From NCBI RefSeq assembly GCF_034092415.1, contig NZ_CP139304.1, positions 248,001 to 312,000 on the forward strand: 64,000 bases of DNA. Direction: 5' to 3'. The stretch is from Prochlorococcus sp. MIT 1341. GTDB taxonomy: Bacteria > Cyanobacteriota > Cyanobacteriia > PCC-6307 > Cyanobiaceae. The stretch's first letter is position 1. Every line of letters starts with the position of its first letter. Below the pieces are notes generated by a model that worked only from the letters and a program-made list of their open reading frames with translations, had not been told where the DNA came from and did not search any database. The position numbers were made by a program, and so were the translations under genes. Positions 63,149 through 64,000 of the stretch are shown here, piece after piece.

Positions 63149-63343
63149 TCACTTTATCTCCTTATGGGGAGTAGATCGATTGCAGTGTGTGCAGAATTTT
63201 TTGATTTCCAGACGTTCTGTTGTGTTCCTTCGGTTTTTCTCTGTGGTGTAGCGAGAGACCCCAGGAGAACGCTTGGCGGTATTGGACCGGCATTCGGTGC
63301 ACTCAAGAGTGATCACGATCCGGACGCCCTTGTTTTTGGCCAT
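63149..63343 (-). CDS. rpmG: 50S ribosomal protein L33
   Basis: A 64-residue protein with [20 protein letters not shown] at the start and [17 protein letters not shown] at the end; the two CxxC pairs form a zinc ribbon, so this is the zinc-binding (C+) L33. It is the first gene of the leftward block and is divergent from pheT. Confidence 0.96.
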   Translation of the reverse strand: MAKNKGVRIVITLECTECRSNTAKRSPGVSRYTTEKNRRNTTERLEIKKFCTHCNRSTPHKEIK

Positions 63344-63463
63344 AAAAGGACGTTTCGCCGCTTTTGCTAAGCGAAATAAATGAATCTATATCCTACAAGG
63401 GAAGGGGCCCTATCCGAATGGACTGATTTATTCGTAGTATCAATTACTAATCACATACAACCT

Positions 63464-64000
63464 ATGCGGGTTCCACTTTCCTGGATTAGGGAGTACGTCT
63501 CCATACAGGATTATTCAGCGAACCATATCGCTGAAAAGCTTTCTATGGCAGGCTTTGAGGTGGAAGCTGTTGATGATTCATCACAGAACGCAAAAGGTGT
63601 TGTAGTTGGCCGTATTCAAAGTGTAGATAGTCATCCGAATGCGGAAAAGCTCAATGTATGCAAGGTGGAAATTGGAAAAAACGAACCAATACAAATCGTA
63701 TGTGGAGCGTCTAATGTCAAGCCAGGGATCCATGTGCCAGTCGCTCTGGAAGGGGCTGAGCTGAAAAATATAGGAATGAAAATAAAAGAAAGTGAAATAA
63801 GAGGAGTAAAAAGCTATGGAATGATTTGTTCGCTAAAAGAACTGGGACTTGAAAATGAATCTGAAGGAATAGCAATACTTGATGAAATTACAGATGAAGT
63901 AAGGGCTTTAGGTACAAAGGTGGATACCTTGTTGGGTTTGAATGACCAGGTGCTAGATATAGCAATAACCGCTAATAGACCAGATGGAATGTCAATTATT
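63464..64000 (+). CDS. pheT: Phenylalanyl-tRNA synthetase beta subunit (partial, 5' end)
   Basis: The first 179 codons of the beta subunit run off the end of the window with no stop. The start MRVPLSWIREYVSIQDYSAN, then the tRNA-binding EMAP/OB part (VVGRIQSVDSHPNAEKLNVC and IVCGASNVKPG), EIRGVKSYGMICSLKELGL and DIAITANRPDGMS are diagnostic. It is divergent from rpmG. Confidence 0.96.
   Translation, partial: MRVPLSWIREYVSIQDYSANHIAEKLSMAGFEVEAVDDSSQNAKGVVVGRIQSVDSHPNAEKLNVCKVEIGKNEPIQIVCGASNVKPGIHVPVALEGAELKNIGMKIKESEIRGVKSYGMICSLKELGLENESEGIAILDEITDEVRALGTKVDTLLGLNDQVLDIAITANRPDGMSII

Noticed and set aside
1-64000. CRISPR arrays, insertion sequences, prophage or integrase genes
   Set aside because: No regular spacer-repeat arrays, transposase motifs or integrase frames were seen on either strand.

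Overview
The window reads as chromosomal DNA of a low-light-type Prochlorococcus (compact, AT-rich marine picocyanobacterium). Evidence: three tiny high-light-inducible (Hli) proteins, acsF for chlorophyll synthesis, a likely Psb30 photosystem peptide, Ycf20/DUF565, CCB4-like and DUF2996 cyanobacterial families, a UPF0182 protein, and a probable 6S RNA directly after purK. I infer the clade from base composition and the many small genes only; no rRNA is present.

Layout. 1-10.4 kb is dense housekeeping: a VOC-fold protein, family 4 uracil-DNA glycosylase, ispG, ctpA, nadA, a metallophosphoesterase with an odd start, a Psb32-like TPM protein, a MidA-like methyltransferase, aroB and purK. 10.4-23.4 kb is looser: a structured RNA, three hli genes with an HLR1 (RpaB-type) site, a ferredoxin and acsF, then many orphan small genes, hairpins, a G10 tract and a 15-base tandem repeat. 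23.4-32.8 kb is accessory metabolism: a POR-like reductase without the usual POR cysteine, MscS channel, isochorismatase, Fur-family regulator, an ArsS-like radical SAM enzyme, a StpA-like glucosylglycerol-phosphate phosphatase, a divergent dehydrogenase and a NahK-like sugar kinase. 32.9-64 kb is again core: mfd, terC, fmt-pmbA-tldD, a zam-ubiX operon, two half-size UPF0016 transporters, recJ, rpmF, ftsH, UPF0182, peroxiredoxin, tRNA-Met, trmL, cobU, CCB4-like, lptC, metG, RNase II, rpsR, rpmG and the 5' part of pheT.

How genes work together. ubiX, zam and two small genes sit with overlapping or near-touching ends, implying one transcript; fmt-pmbA-tldD likewise. rpmG, rpsR, rnb, metG and lptC form a leftward translation/envelope block divergent from pheT. 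The hli genes are likely switched by light stress through the HLR1 site.

Most notable: (1) the Zam protein keeps the shape of an RNase R but lacks the catalytic aspartates, while a second compact RNB protein keeps most of them; (2) a StpA/dehydrogenase/sugar-kinase/radical-SAM neighbourhood that could be an undescribed sugar or compatible-solute pathway; (3) a probable unannotated small RNA at about 15.0 kb; (4) a metallophosphoesterase whose essential metal-binding motif lies upstream of every ordinary start codon. Everything here comes from reading the sequence; no database search or folding program was run.
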